Assembly (NCBI GenBank): GCA_023439045.1 | Contig: JAEXOY010000034.1 | Location: 25,666-89,665 of the forward strand | From: Bacillota bacterium | Lineage (GTDB): Bacteria; Bacillota; Clostridia; Acetivibrionales; DSM-1351 | Reading direction: 5' to 3' | Length of the DNA: 64,000 nucleotides | Shown here: one piece after another, positions 33,376 to 43,272 of the stretch | Numbering within the stretch: the first letter of the stretch is position 1 | How the letters are laid out: each line of letters begins with the position of its first letter | The notes under the pieces: model-generated | The model's input: only the letters and a program-made list of their open reading frames with translations | Database searches by the model: none | What the model was told of the DNA's origin: nothing | Position numbers and translations under genes: made by a program

Positions 33376-34854
33376 ATGGGAAATGAGATATTAAAAATGT
33401 ACATAGACGGAGAATGGACATATTCATTATCAGGAGAATCAAGAGATATTATCAACCCTGCTAACGGAGAAATTATTGCAGTTGTAACAGAGGGAAATGA
33501 ACTGGACGTAAAAAAGGCGGTGTGTGCTGCCAAGAGGGCATTTTACGTAGATGGTTGGCAGGATACACGCCCAACCGAGAGAGCAAACCTGCTTTTAGCT
33601 GTGGCTGCTGAAATAGAAAATGTAAAGGACGAGTTGGTAGAAATTGAACTAAGGGACAATGGAAAACCAAAAAGAGAGGTAATTTATGATGTATGTGATA
33701 CCATTGAGTGCTTTAAGTATTATGCGGGTATTGCATCAAAGCCGCACGGACAGACCTATGATGTCCCGGACAAAAATATGCAGGCACTTGTTGTGAGAGA
33801 ACCTATAGGCGTATGTGGGCAAATAGTACCATGGAATTATCCTTTGCTGATGGCAGCCTGGAAAATGGCTCCTGCACTTGCAGCTGGAAACACAGTTATT
33901 TTTAAACCGTCTGAAATAACACCACTATCGGCAATTAGACTGTTTGAGATATTTGATAAAGTTGGCTTTCCAAAGGGGGTAGTTAACCTTGTAATGGGCG
34001 CAGGTGCGACGGTAGGAAACGAGATTGCAGCTAATATGGATGTTGACAAGGTAGCTTTTACCGGAGGAACTACAACGGGTCGTAGTATCATGAGGGCTGC
34101 TGCTGGCAATCTAAAAAATATATCGCTTGAGCTTGGTGGGAAATCTCCCAACATAGTTTTTGCAGATGCAGACTTTGAAACTGCGGTGGACTATACTCTT
34201 TTTGGGATTTTCTGCAATCAAGGACAGGTGTGCTCTGCAGGCTCTCGACTTATTATAGAAGAAACCATTTATGAGAAATTCATAGCACGCTTGGTTGAGA
34301 GAGCAAAAAGCATAGTTGTAGGACCGGGGTGTGATGAACACTCTGAGATGGGACCACTTATAAGTAAGGCTCATATGGAAAAGGTTATTAAATATATCGA
34401 AACAGGCATAAAAGAAGGTGCAACAATACTGTGTGGTGGAAAGCGCATATTAGAAGGCGGTTTAGAAAAGGGATACTTTGTAGAACCAACTATTTTCACA
34501 GATGTCACCCCTGATATGACAATTGTCCGTGAAGAAATATTTGGCCCTGTTTTGGTGGTTCAGCGCTTTTCAACAGAACAGCAGGCAATAGAAATTGCAA
34601 ATGACACAGTATATGGCTTAGCAGGAGGAGTGTTCACAACAGATGGTGCAAAGGCTATGAGGGTGATCAAAAAGCTAAGAGCAGGAATTACGTGGATTAA
34701 CAGCTACAATCCAACCTTCAACGAAGCTCCATGGGGTGGCTATAAGCAGAGTGGGATAGGAAGAGAGCTGGGCACCTTCGGGTTTGAGGAATACACAGAG
34801 GTAAAACAAATTAACATCAATCTTGAACCGTCACCAATAGGCTGGTTTAGGTAG
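33376..34854 (+). CDS. Aldehyde dehydrogenase (aminobutyraldehyde/betaine-aldehyde type)
   Basis: A 492-residue NAD(P)+-dependent aldehyde dehydrogenase. The catalytic Glu252 is in L-E-L-G-G-K-S-P and the catalytic Cys286 in G-Q-V-C-S-A-G-S. N-Y-P at about 154-156 and E-E-I-F-G-P near 390 are canonical. Set between potD and putrescine aminotransferase, it is well placed to oxidise 4-aminobutanal to GABA, the step after putrescine transamination. The ATG at 33376 follows TGGAGGG. Confidence 0.9.
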   Translation: MGNEILKMYIDGEWTYSLSGESRDIINPANGEIIAVVTEGNELDVKKAVCAAKRAFYVDGWQDTRPTERANLLLAVAAEIENVKDELVEIELRDNGKPKREVIYDVCDTIECFKYYAGIASKPHGQTYDVPDKNMQALVVREPIGVCGQIVPWNYPLLMAAWKMAPALAAGNTVIFKPSEITPLSAIRLFEIFDKVGFPKGVVNLVMGAGATVGNEIAANMDVDKVAFTGGTTTGRSIMRAAAGNLKNISLELGGKSPNIVFADADFETAVDYTLFGIFCNQGQVCSAGSRLIIEETIYEKFIARLVERAKSIVVGPGCDEHSEMGPLISKAHMEKVIKYIETGIKEGATILCGGKRILEGGLEKGYFVEPTIFTDVTPDMTIVREEIFGPVLVVQRFSTEQQAIEIANDTVYGLAGGVFTTDGAKAMRVIKKLRAGITWINSYNPTFNEAPWGGYKQSGIGRELGTFGFEEYTEVKQININLEPSPIGWFR

Positions 34855-34868
34855 AAGAGGGAGATAAC

Positions 34869-36221
34869 ATGGATATTAATAATGCAAAATTGGAACTAAA
34901 GAAAGTACTAGGCTACATTACGTCTGACGAGCTTAGCCCATCAGACAGAAAGCAAATTGAAACAGATTCTATCGAAAACTACAACACCTTTGTCAACCCA
35001 GGTTGGCTTAAATACAGGAAATCTGTATCTACAAATGCGGCTTTTATTGAATGGATGGACGAGGGAGATTACTTTTATGATGTAAATGGGGAAGAATTTA
35101 TAGACTGCCTTGGAGGGTTTGGAATATATATGCTTGGTCACAGACACCCGGAGATTCTAAAGGTTGTCACAAAGCAGCTCAACAGGCAGGCTCTACATAG
35201 TCAGGAGCTTGTAGACCCTCTGAGAGGCTATCTTGCAAAAGTACTTGCTGACATTACTCCAGGCGATTTGCAGTACTGCTTCTTTACTAATGGGGGGGCA
35301 GAAGCTGTCGAAATGGCTATCAAGCTTGCAAGAATTGCTTCGGGCGGAAGATGGTATATATCTGCAATAAATGGATTTCACGGTAAGTCCATGGGTGCAG
35401 TTTCGATAGGTGGAAAAAGCACATACAGAACTCCCTATCTTCCTATGGTTCAGCAGGTTCAACATGTGGAATATGGTAATGCCGCAGATATTAGAAAGGC
35501 AATAAAAAACCTTCAGCATGTGGGGGAAAAGGTTGCAGCAGTTGTTTTAGAACCAATTCAAGGTGAGGCAGGCATAGTTATTCCACCAGAGGGATATCTG
35601 AAGGAAGTGCGTCAAATTTGTGATGAATATGGAGTATTCTTGATATTTGATGAGATTCAGACTGGAATGGGAAGAACGGGCGCTATGTTTAGGTGTGAGG
35701 CGGAAGATGTAGTACCTGATATAATGACATACGGAAAAGCCTTTGGAGGAGGTGTAATGCCCATCACAGGAATCATTGCAAGGCCGCACCTATGGGTAAC
35801 TGAGCTGCAGGAAAATCCCTGGCTGCTTGGCTCTCCAACCTTTGGGGGTAATCCACTGGCTTGTTCAGCAGCACTTGCGACAATTAATTACATGCTTGAA
35901 AATGATATTCCGAAGGTGGCATATGAGAAGGGTGATTACCTGCTGAAAGCTCTGAATACTCTTAGGGTTAAGTACCCATTGATAATTCAAGAAGTCAGAG
36001 GAATAGGACTTATGATTGGAGTTGAATTTTTCAAGTCAGAAATGGGGTATAGTGTTGCAAAGGGAATGTTCAAGAGAAGGGTAATGACAGCAGGAACCCT
36101 AATTAACTCTAAGACTATACGTTTTGAACCAGGTGCAACCATTACATATGACTCTCTGCAAAAGGTGGTAGAAAGGCTGGAACAAGCACTAGCCGAAACA
36201 CAAAAGGAGTTTTTTGGATAG
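34869..36221 (+). CDS. patA: Putrescine aminotransferase
   Basis: A 450-residue class-III PLP aminotransferase. The N-terminal F-V-N-P-G-W-L-K-Y-R-K-S and E-F-I-D-C-L-G-G-F-G-I-Y, together with H-S-Q-E-L-V-D-P-L-R, closely follow E. coli PatA (YgjG). The PLP Lys is K290 in Y-G-K-A-F-G-G-G-V. It converts putrescine and 2-oxoglutarate to 4-aminobutanal and glutamate. The RBS is AGAGGGAG ahead of 34869. It is the last gene of the polyamine operon, which thus goes from import to GABA. Confidence 0.93.
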   Translation: MDINNAKLELKKVLGYITSDELSPSDRKQIETDSIENYNTFVNPGWLKYRKSVSTNAAFIEWMDEGDYFYDVNGEEFIDCLGGFGIYMLGHRHPEILKVVTKQLNRQALHSQELVDPLRGYLAKVLADITPGDLQYCFFTNGGAEAVEMAIKLARIASGGRWYISAINGFHGKSMGAVSIGGKSTYRTPYLPMVQQVQHVEYGNAADIRKAIKNLQHVGEKVAAVVLEPIQGEAGIVIPPEGYLKEVRQICDEYGVFLIFDEIQTGMGRTGAMFRCEAEDVVPDIMTYGKAFGGGVMPITGIIARPHLWVTELQENPWLLGSPTFGGNPLACSAALATINYMLENDIPKVAYEKGDYLLKALNTLRVKYPLIIQEVRGIGLMIGVEFFKSEMGYSVAKGMFKRRVMTAGTLINSKTIRFEPGATITYDSLQKVVERLEQALAETQKEFFG

Positions 36222-36286
36222 GACACTTCTTAAATAATTCAGAAGAAAGATGTTCATTGGCGAGCAATTTGCTGAATTATTTCAAC

Positions 36287-36322
36287 AATAAGGGATGGGT
36301 ATGTACCGTCCCTTATTTCTTT
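36287..36322 (+). terminator. Terminator of the polyamine operon
   Basis: AATAAGGGA (36287-36295) pairs with TCCCTTATT (36309-36317) around a short loop, followed by TCTTTAATT. Confidence 0.75.
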
Positions 36323-36362
36323 AATTAAAGAAATTGTGATTAATATATTTGGCACTAATTTG

Positions 36363-39300
36363 TTAATTAATAAAGTACTCTTTCTTTTCAGTATGTGTGA
36401 GTGTTCTTCCATCTAGCTGTTTAGCCGCTTCTTCAGATAGCATTTTGAAGTCATAAAGAGGAAGAGAACCCAGTGTACCTACAGTATAAACATATAGAGT
36501 ACTGCAATCCTTTGATACTAATCTTAAATTTGGTATCTCTGCTAGTATTTCATAGTCCTTGTTTATAACATAGCCTTTATTAGAACAGTAAATAATCATG
36601 TTATCAGAGTTTTTGAGTTTTTGACAATAAAGGGGAGAAGCATCTAGTTTTTTGAAGCTGCTAATTAAACTGAGAGATGAAGAATCGTAAATATTAACAT
36701 CATTGTTTTTTAGGATAACAAATAACTTGCTATCATTATCAAGGAAGCCAACCGAACTTACAAAGGTTGATGATATACCTAGCTCTAATTTAGGCTGCTT
36801 TGTATTATCAAAGTTGTATATCTTTAGCTCATCATTGACCGAATCTATAATAGCAAATTGAGACGTATGCTGCCCAACTGCAAAAGCTGAAAATTTTCCA
36901 TCTGTTTCTTCCATCTTTTTGGTGGTGTTATTTAATATAGCCCATTTTGAAGAATCTGAAAGCAGACAGTACTTATTATCTGAGGAAATAGCTTTTGCTT
37001 CAAGTTCAGTTTCAATAGAAAACTGCTCTTTAAAGCTACTGTCATAAAAATTAGTTTTTTCTGAATCGACAACAGCTATTAATGTATTGTCTGGGCTTAC
37101 AACAACATGGGAGAATTCTGGCAAGGCTAGTGTTTTAGTCTGTGTTAGTGTAGTAGCATCATAAAGATAAAGGTGGTTATTACCAATTACTAGTAGTTTT
37201 TTGTCGTTGTTAATAAAATATGATTTATTAATTTTATCATTACTATCAATTGATATTTTACCAATAAGTTCATTTGAATTTATATCATATACCTCTGCAA
37301 ATGAGCTATCATAGCCACTGAGCAGTATATACCTCTCAGACTCACTAAGTATGGTTTCCATATTGCCATTAGCGTCACATAGCTTTTTATATAGGGCACC
37401 TGTATTATATTTGTAAATAATCACATTGGCAGAATTATATGGGAGTACTGATATTAACCCCTTTATAAACATGACCTCTTTTACTGTGCCTGCACTTGGA
37501 GTCATATTTGCGTATGCGTCAAAGCCATGCTCTAATTCTGAAATCGAAACGTCACCGCTTTTGGTAGCACACAATACTAGTGCTGAATCGTTTCCTAAGG
37601 GCACATAATTAGATATTGTACTAGCCTTTCCAATAATAGTATTTATTCTTCCGTCTGAGGTGAAAATCGTGCATAATGAATCATTTGCCACAAAGGCTAA
37701 AAGACTGTTGTTATTGAGAAGATTTAATTGCTCTACATAAGCTCTTTCTGATTTATACTCCCAAAGCTTTTGACCGTCTAGCATACTAAAACTGCATATA
37801 ACACCCTTTCCTTTATCAAAAGCACTCTTATCACTAAGGCTGCCATCACAACTAGAAACATAAAGAGTGTCATTGTTTTTGAAGGTCATAGAGGTAATCC
37901 AAGTATATTCAACATTAACAGTGTACTTTACAGTTTTGTCAACTAAGTTAAATATAGCCACACCACCTTCTCCAGTATCTAAAATGGACGTGGTGGATAC
38001 TGCTAGTAATGACCCATCAGGGGAGAAGGCCATAGTAGACCCTATGCTTCTTCCTTCCTTATCAATATAGCTGAAGACTTGAGAGCCTGTTAATGAATCT
38101 AAAATTACTATGTCAGAGAAATTTAATACAGCTAGATACTTTCTATCACTGCTAATTATAATGTTTGATACATGAAGATCACTTAGTTTCCAATCGACGT
38201 TAAAGGTGGCGGTGGAAATGCAAAACACGCCCTCGCTAGTTCCGTATACAATTTGCTTATCATTTATATAAAATATACTATTATCATTTGGAAGGCTTAT
38301 GGACCTATCCGACTTTTTTATTAGTTTTCCACTTTTAGTATCCCATAAATAGAATTTTCCCGATTCGTCCACTGTGAATATTTGGTTGCCATCTGGGCTG
38401 AGTTTACTTATGGCAACATTTGCTTCATGCTCAAGTATTTGATCAGGATTTAAGTTGTTTCCGTTTTCATAAACGCCGAGGGACTTGCTTAATGCATAAT
38501 GCGCGGAGGTGACATAAGGTCTATCAGGGTTTTTGATATCCCTTGGAAGTGCGGTCTGAGCTAACAATATAGCTCTCATACGGTCCCCGTTTTCTAATAG
38601 GGCAAATGCTCTGTCAGCAAGGGAATTTGATTGCATTACTAGCTGGTCGTTTAGCGATTGCTGTATTTGAATAGATTGAGTCTCTATTTTATCAGACTGC
38701 TTTTGTATTTTGATGGCTTGATATGTACTGAAACTACCGAAAAGAAGGAAAAAAGCCGCCGCTAAGCCAGTGGTTATCAATATCCTCCTAGTGCGCCTCT
38801 CTCTATGGCGTTGCTTTAAATCATCATAGCTACAACCAATTATTGGTGCCACCAACCGAAGAAGTTCCTTTTTTAGTTTTCTATATACATCCTTCTTATT
38901 CTTACCCCTTATATCTGCAGCAAGTGGTTCAATATCCTGCTTAACTATCTCCACAGTACCATCCGGGAGAGTTACTTCATTTTCTATGAATCTAAGCTTT
39001 GATGGGAAGGACTCACTTGGCTCACCCTCAATCAAGACCGCTAGTATTCTGGTTATACCATGCAAGCTTATAAAGGTTTCAATCTCCTTTTGAACCCATA
39101 TGGAATCAGAGGTTCTAGGAGAACAGATAACTATGAGAAACTTAGATTGGCTAAGTGCCAACGCTATATGGTCGGCTAGATTACTTCCAAGAGGGAGCTC
39201 ATCTTTGTCCCTGAAAACCCTATTAATCTTTGTAGTTTTTTTTATGTGTTTAGTAGTATTAGCAATTCTAGGAACTTTAAAAGTTTCCAAAAGTCGATGA

Positions 39301-39380
39301 ACCTTCTCAGCAACAAATTTGTCCAGTTCAGTATGCCGATAGCTTATAAATGCTTCATATTTGAATTCTTTTTGTTCCAT
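36363..39380 (-). CDS. TIR-transmembrane-beta-propeller protein
   Basis: A 1005-residue protein. Residues about 6-130 are a TIR domain (Y-E-A-F-I-S-Y-R-H at the start, R-D-K-D-E-L-P-L-G as BB-loop region, S-K-F-L-I-V-I-C-S-P, then W-V-Q-K-E with Glu99 in the position of the NADase Glu of SARM1 and bacterial TIRs). A basic stretch leads to one membrane helix (about 199-221), a coiled coil (about 225-255), and a C-terminal propeller (about 300-1000) with WD40-like blades (S-P-D-G motifs, L-W-D-T). The start at 39380 has GGAGG nine bases before. It is 4 bases downstream of the DHH gene, so the two are one operon. The propeller would face outside if the N-terminus is inside, suggesting an outside sensor for an inside TIR enzyme. 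Confidence 0.85.
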   Translation of the reverse strand: MEQKEFKYEAFISYRHTELDKFVAEKVHRLLETFKVPRIANTTKHIKKTTKINRVFRDKDELPLGSNLADHIALALSQSKFLIVICSPRTSDSIWVQKEIETFISLHGITRILAVLIEGEPSESFPSKLRFIENEVTLPDGTVEIVKQDIEPLAADIRGKNKKDVYRKLKKELLRLVAPIIGCSYDDLKQRHRERRTRRILITTGLAAAFFLLFGSFSTYQAIKIQKQSDKIETQSIQIQQSLNDQLVMQSNSLADRAFALLENGDRMRAILLAQTALPRDIKNPDRPYVTSAHYALSKSLGVYENGNNLNPDQILEHEANVAISKLSPDGNQIFTVDESGKFYLWDTKSGKLIKKSDRSISLPNDNSIFYINDKQIVYGTSEGVFCISTATFNVDWKLSDLHVSNIIISSDRKYLAVLNFSDIVILDSLTGSQVFSYIDKEGRSIGSTMAFSPDGSLLAVSTTSILDTGEGGVAIFNLVDKTVKYTVNVEYTWITSMTFKNNDTLYVSSCDGSLSDKSAFDKGKGVICSFSMLDGQKLWEYKSERAYVEQLNLLNNNSLLAFVANDSLCTIFTSDGRINTIIGKASTISNYVPLGNDSALVLCATKSGDVSISELEHGFDAYANMTPSAGTVKEVMFIKGLISVLPYNSANVIIYKYNTGALYKKLCDANGNMETILSESERYILLSGYDSSFAEVYDINSNELIGKISIDSNDKINKSYFINNDKKLLVIGNNHLYLYDATTLTQTKTLALPEFSHVVVSPDNTLIAVVDSEKTNFYDSSFKEQFSIETELEAKAISSDNKYCLLSDSSKWAILNNTTKKMEETDGKFSAFAVGQHTSQFAIIDSVNDELKIYNFDNTKQPKLELGISSTFVSSVGFLDNDSKLFVILKNNDVNIYDSSSLSLISSFKKLDASPLYCQKLKNSDNMIIYCSNKGYVINKDYEILAEIPNLRLVSKDCSTLYVYTVGTLGSLPLYDFKMLSEEAAKQLDGRTLTHTEKKEYFIN

Positions 39381-39384
39381 GACT

Positions 39385-40878
39385 TTAGACCTCCAAATAA
39401 GTCCTTTCAAAAATACTTCTTTCTATGATATAAATATCATGCATATCTTCGCTTCGTACAGCAAGGATATCACCTGACTTACCATACATATACTTGCTAT
39501 CATCCCATGCTGTAAATACTTTGGTGTTTAAGTTGAGAGGGCGCGCATAAATAATTGATTCACCAGTTGAAACACAGGACTTTGCATGTTTGATCAGTCC
39601 AATAATTCTACCACTGACTCTGTCTATTATGCTTGGCTGATATTGTGCCTGCAATATAAATTCCTCGTCAATAGTATTATAGGAGCTCTCAAACTTGGAT
39701 TTCATTATAGGATATACCTCCCCATCAATACCTATCATTATATAAATATCTTCTGATACCAATATATCTAGATCTCCCTCAAGAGTACGGACCGTTACAG
39801 GAAGACCGGGCTGCATTATTTCGGAAAGCTTCACATAGCCAAGGGGAAGGCTTCTCTTTGTATATAGCTTCATGTCACTTGTATCTATTTCGTAAGTTTT
39901 TGCGTAAATGACGGTATAAGATTCGTAATAGCTGCGCAATCTTTCGAGAAAAAATTCATCGTAGTGAGTATTTTTATATTTTTCTTCAAAAAGATGTTTG
40001 CTTATGTAGCCTCCAGCCTTTTCAATGTGACCTCCCCCTGAGCCGATACCCTGAGTAAGAAATTGTACCAACTCACTTGCTCTTACTTCCTTAATACAGC
40101 TTCTTACAGATAGCTTAAGCTTGTCAAGTTGTTCATTGTAGACTACACAGTTGTCAATGCCATCAACTTGTAGAACAAGATCACTTATAAGCCCAAGTAT
40201 ATTGGGGTCACAAGGCTGTGCTTTAATCACAGCAAATCGTTTTGCTTCATTATATAGATAACGTATTAGGGCAATACCAGCGATTTCAAGTTCCGACAAT
40301 GATAAATTAGAATTTTTTAGGAGCAAAATTGTACTCTTGTCATAATGCAGTAGGTCTCTCATATCCTTATCTATAGGGTGAGAAATCTCTGATAGTTGGT
40401 TTGTATCAGTGAACAAACCATAGTAAAGGGCCGTTGAAACTACTATATTTGAGTTTATGTCAAAGCCATCCTCCTGAAGCAGCTGCCATACTAAGGTGCT
40501 ACAACTTCCATAATTACTTCTTATTTCTGAAAGAGGTATATTATCTATTTCAATCTGGTGATGATCAATAATAGCAACATTTTTGGCAAAAAATTTCTGG
40601 ACGTTACCTGCTCCATACTGACAATCAACAGTAATAAGGAGCTCAGGTTCGCTTGAAAGCTGAGTTACATGCTCAACTGGTATATTAAACGTCTCTATCA
40701 TTATAGAAATATTACTTTTCTGAATATGGAGTTTACCTCCATATATTATTCTTACATGTTTCCCTTTAGCTTCAAAATATGTAAAAAGAGCAAAAGCAGA
40801 AGCTAGACTGTCAGGATCAGGATTGTCATGGCATTGTATTACTATTTCTTGATACATATATAAATCTTTCAATTTCAT
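39385..40878 (-). CDS. DHH-family phosphoesterase with a C-terminal extension
   Basis: A 497-residue protein. The DHH domain has metal-binding motifs C-H-D-N-P-D-P-D-S (H17, D21, D23), D85, and D-H-H at 105-107. The DHHA1 part has G-S-G-G-G-H near 290-297. This is the NrnA/GdpP-like catalytic set for nanoRNA, pAp or cyclic dinucleotide hydrolysis. The last about 150 residues are not in NrnA. They contain two similar units, each ending in a pattern like Y-P-I-M-K-S-K-F-E-S-S-Y or Y-I-I-E-R-S-I-F-E-R-T-Y, which may bind a ligand or protein. The start at 40878 follows AAGGAG. It precedes the TIR-propeller gene by 4 bases, so it may degrade a nucleotide signal made or sensed by it; that is inference. 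Confidence 0.85.
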   Translation of the reverse strand: MKLKDLYMYQEIVIQCHDNPDPDSLASAFALFTYFEAKGKHVRIIYGGKLHIQKSNISIMIETFNIPVEHVTQLSSEPELLITVDCQYGAGNVQKFFAKNVAIIDHHQIEIDNIPLSEIRSNYGSCSTLVWQLLQEDGFDINSNIVVSTALYYGLFTDTNQLSEISHPIDKDMRDLLHYDKSTILLLKNSNLSLSELEIAGIALIRYLYNEAKRFAVIKAQPCDPNILGLISDLVLQVDGIDNCVVYNEQLDKLKLSVRSCIKEVRASELVQFLTQGIGSGGGHIEKAGGYISKHLFEEKYKNTHYDEFFLERLRSYYESYTVIYAKTYEIDTSDMKLYTKRSLPLGYVKLSEIMQPGLPVTVRTLEGDLDILVSEDIYIMIGIDGEVYPIMKSKFESSYNTIDEEFILQAQYQPSIIDRVSGRIIGLIKHAKSCVSTGESIIYARPLNLNTKVFTAWDDSKYMYGKSGDILAVRSEDMHDIYIIERSIFERTYLEV

Positions 40879-41202
40879 ATTGGACTCCTTTATAAGAAAA
40901 GCGTATAGAAAAAGATTAACATTATTTACAATGAGTGTCAATTAATGGGGCCGACTAAGGGCATTAATCAATAGTCTAAAAAACGACTAAAAACCTTTGA
41001 ACAATTCGGAGATTTCAATGATTTACGTAGAAACTATAATGACTCTCTTAATAAAACACTCTATTCAAGCAGGTATAAAAAAGTTGTAACACCTAGAGAA
41101 AGTATGGTAAAATTAAGCTAATACAACAAACAATAGTATTAAAACATATTGTAATACAAAACCTTATTTATAGTTAAAAATATGAGAAAGGAATGGAGAA
41201 AA
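40879..41202 (+). promoter_or_regulatory. Divergent intergenic region with a likely ferritin promoter
   Basis: TTGTAA (41084-41089) and TAAAAT (41108-41113) are 18 bases apart and fit a weak promoter reading into ferritin. No Fur box and no other gene are evident in this stretch of about 320 bases. Confidence 0.4.
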
Positions 41203-41715
41203 ATGCTTAATCAAGAAATAGCAAAATTGCTAAATGAACAGATTAATAAAGAACTATTTTCTGCGTATCTATATTTAGATATAGCAAATTACTATGCGGA
41301 TCAAACTTTAAACGGATTTGAGAATTGGTTCTTCATACAAACACAAGAGGAAAGGGATCATGCATTGTTGTTCCGTCAGTACTTGTTGGATAATGGAGCA
41401 TCAGTTACATTAACACAAATTGATGGACTCAATGAGAAGTATAGTGACTTTAGAGAGCCACTTGTAAAAGCTCTTGAACATGAACAATATGTTACTGCTT
41501 CCATAAACAAGATATATGAAGCAGCTTACAAGATTAGTGATTTCCGTACTATGCAGTTCCTTGACTGGTTTATTAAAGAACAGGGCGAGGAAGAAAAGAA
41601 CGCAGATGATAATATCAAAAAATTTGATTTATTTGCAGGTGATCCAAAAGGTTTATATATGCTAGACAATGAGATGAAAGCTCGAGTTTATACAGCTCCT
41701 TCCCTAGTTCTTTAA
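41203..41715 (+). CDS. Ferritin
   Basis: A 170-residue non-haem ferritin. Iron-site Glu residues are in N-K-E-L-F-S-A-Y-L-Y-L-D (helix A), Q-E-E-R-D-H-A (helix B), and E-Q-G-E-E-E near 127-132 (helix D). Such proteins form 24-mers that oxidise and store iron, protecting anaerobes against oxygen and peroxide. The ATG at 41203 has GGAG five bases upstream; one 21 bases earlier has no RBS. A hairpin ends the gene. Confidence 0.93.
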   Translation: MLNQEIAKLLNEQINKELFSAYLYLDIANYYADQTLNGFENWFFIQTQEERDHALLFRQYLLDNGASVTLTQIDGLNEKYSDFREPLVKALEHEQYVTASINKIYEAAYKISDFRTMQFLDWFIKEQGEEEKNADDNIKKFDLFAGDPKGLYMLDNEMKARVYTAPSLVL

Positions 41716-41798
41716 TATGTTCACATATTTATAGTATGTAATATGAGACAGTGGAAGGATGCTTTAATGGCAATTTTAAATAATTAGCTCAAAAGTAA

Positions 41799-41831
41799 CA
41801 AGGCACCCTACATTTCGTGTAGAGTGCCTTG
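41799..41831 (+). terminator. Hairpin after ferritin
   Basis: CAAGGCACCCTACA (41799-41812) pairs with TGTAGAGTGCCTTG (41818-41831), one mismatch in 14. There is no T-run directly after, so terminator function is probable but not certain. Confidence 0.55.
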
Positions 41832-41883
41832 CTGTTAGTGTTTGTATTTTACAATAATACCAACTGTAGAAAACAGACTCAGA

Positions 41884-43185
41884 ATGGAGAAGACCGTGAA
41901 TACCTTGCAAAAATTAAAAACTCTAAATAAGCATCCGCTAATTCAGGTACTCAAAAATAACAAAGGGAATCCTAGACTCCTAATTTTGATGGAACCTCTT
42001 TGGGGAATTCCATACAACCTAATCGCACCCTTTGCCACACTCTATATGTACACATTGGGGATAACTGACGTTCAAATTGGTTTGATTCTGTCCATTGCTA
42101 TGTTTGTTCAGGTGTTTTTTTCCTTTTTTGGTGGCATTATCACCGATAAGTTGGGGCGTAAATTTACAACCATGATGGGGGACTTCTTTGGTTGGAGCGT
42201 TGCGTGCTTGGTGTGGGCTATATCTGATAATTTCTGGCTCTTTCTGATAGCAGTTTTATTTAACAGCTTCGAACAGATTAACCAAACAGCTTGGTTTTGT
42301 TTACTTATTGAAGATGCTGACCCAAAGGATTTAGTGGGGATATATACCTGGGCTAATATAGGTGGACTAGTTGCAATCTTTTTTGCACCCATTTCAGGAT
42401 TGCTGATAAATTCGTTTAGCGTTGTTCCGGTTATTCGTGTATTATATTTGGTTTTTGCTATAAATATGTTGATTAAGGTAGTTATTACTTATAGGCATTG
42501 TACTGAAACAAAGCAGGGGAAGGTTCGTAAGTCGGAGACCAAAGGAGTCTCGGTTTTACAGATGCTATATGAATACAAAGAGCTTATACCCAAAGTACTA
42601 CTGAATAAAGATATTATGAAAGTGATTACTGTTTCTGTAATATTACATATAACAAACCTTGTCAGTGCTAATTTCTTTAGCTTATATGTAACACAAAGAC
42701 TTGGTATAGCAGACCGTTATTTAGCCTTTTTTCCTATTTTGAATGCAGCAGTTATGCTTATTTTTATGGTGGGAGTACAGCACCGCCTGGATTCAGTGAA
42801 ATTTCGCATTCCAATATGGATTGGTTTGGTATTGTATGCTTCGTGCGCGATTCTACTAATACTGACACCAATTGGTAGTATACCTCTTCTTATTGTTTAT
42901 GTTTTTGTGGGGGCAGTAGCCAGCGCCCTTGTAATGCCACGTAAAGACGCTTTGCTTCAGCTAAATATCAATCCGGAGGAGCGGGCGCGTATTAATGCCT
43001 TAATTATGTCCTTTACCATTGCTTTTGCCTCACCATTTGGATATTTAGCAGGTTGGTTATCAAGCATTGACCGCAGGCTGCCATTTGCATTTATATTCGT
43101 TCTTTTTATTATAGCAATTATTGTTGTCGGTCGTATCCGTGACCCTGAGTTTGCCAAAGAACAAATAGAAGCTGAAGCGAAGTAA
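41884..43185 (+). CDS. MFS transporter
   Basis: A 433-residue 12-helix transporter. The motif A-like G-G-I-I-T-D-K-L-G-R-K is in the first loop. The cytoplasmic loop between helices 6 and 7 is long and basic. The substrate class is unclear; relatives are annotated as sugar or drug efflux. The start is uncertain: ATG at 41884 has no good RBS, while a GTG at 41896 has GGAG six bases before. It stands alone, before the 19-bp repeats. Confidence 0.8.
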   Translation: MEKTVNTLQKLKTLNKHPLIQVLKNNKGNPRLLILMEPLWGIPYNLIAPFATLYMYTLGITDVQIGLILSIAMFVQVFFSFFGGIITDKLGRKFTTMMGDFFGWSVACLVWAISDNFWLFLIAVLFNSFEQINQTAWFCLLIEDADPKDLVGIYTWANIGGLVAIFFAPISGLLINSFSVVPVIRVLYLVFAINMLIKVVITYRHCTETKQGKVRKSETKGVSVLQMLYEYKELIPKVLLNKDIMKVITVSVILHITNLVSANFFSLYVTQRLGIADRYLAFFPILNAAVMLIFMVGVQHRLDSVKFRIPIWIGLVLYASCAILLILTPIGSIPLLIVYVFVGAVASALVMPRKDALLQLNINPEERARINALIMSFTIAFASPFGYLAGWLSSIDRRLPFAFIFVLFIIAIIVVGRIRDPEFAKEQIEAEAK

Positions 43186-43272
43186 TCTACATAAATTGAC
43201 TTACCCTAGTTATGTAAAACAAGTAACAGATGAGTTAGCCATCTTCTTATTGTGGGGGTAAAGAATAGCGTC

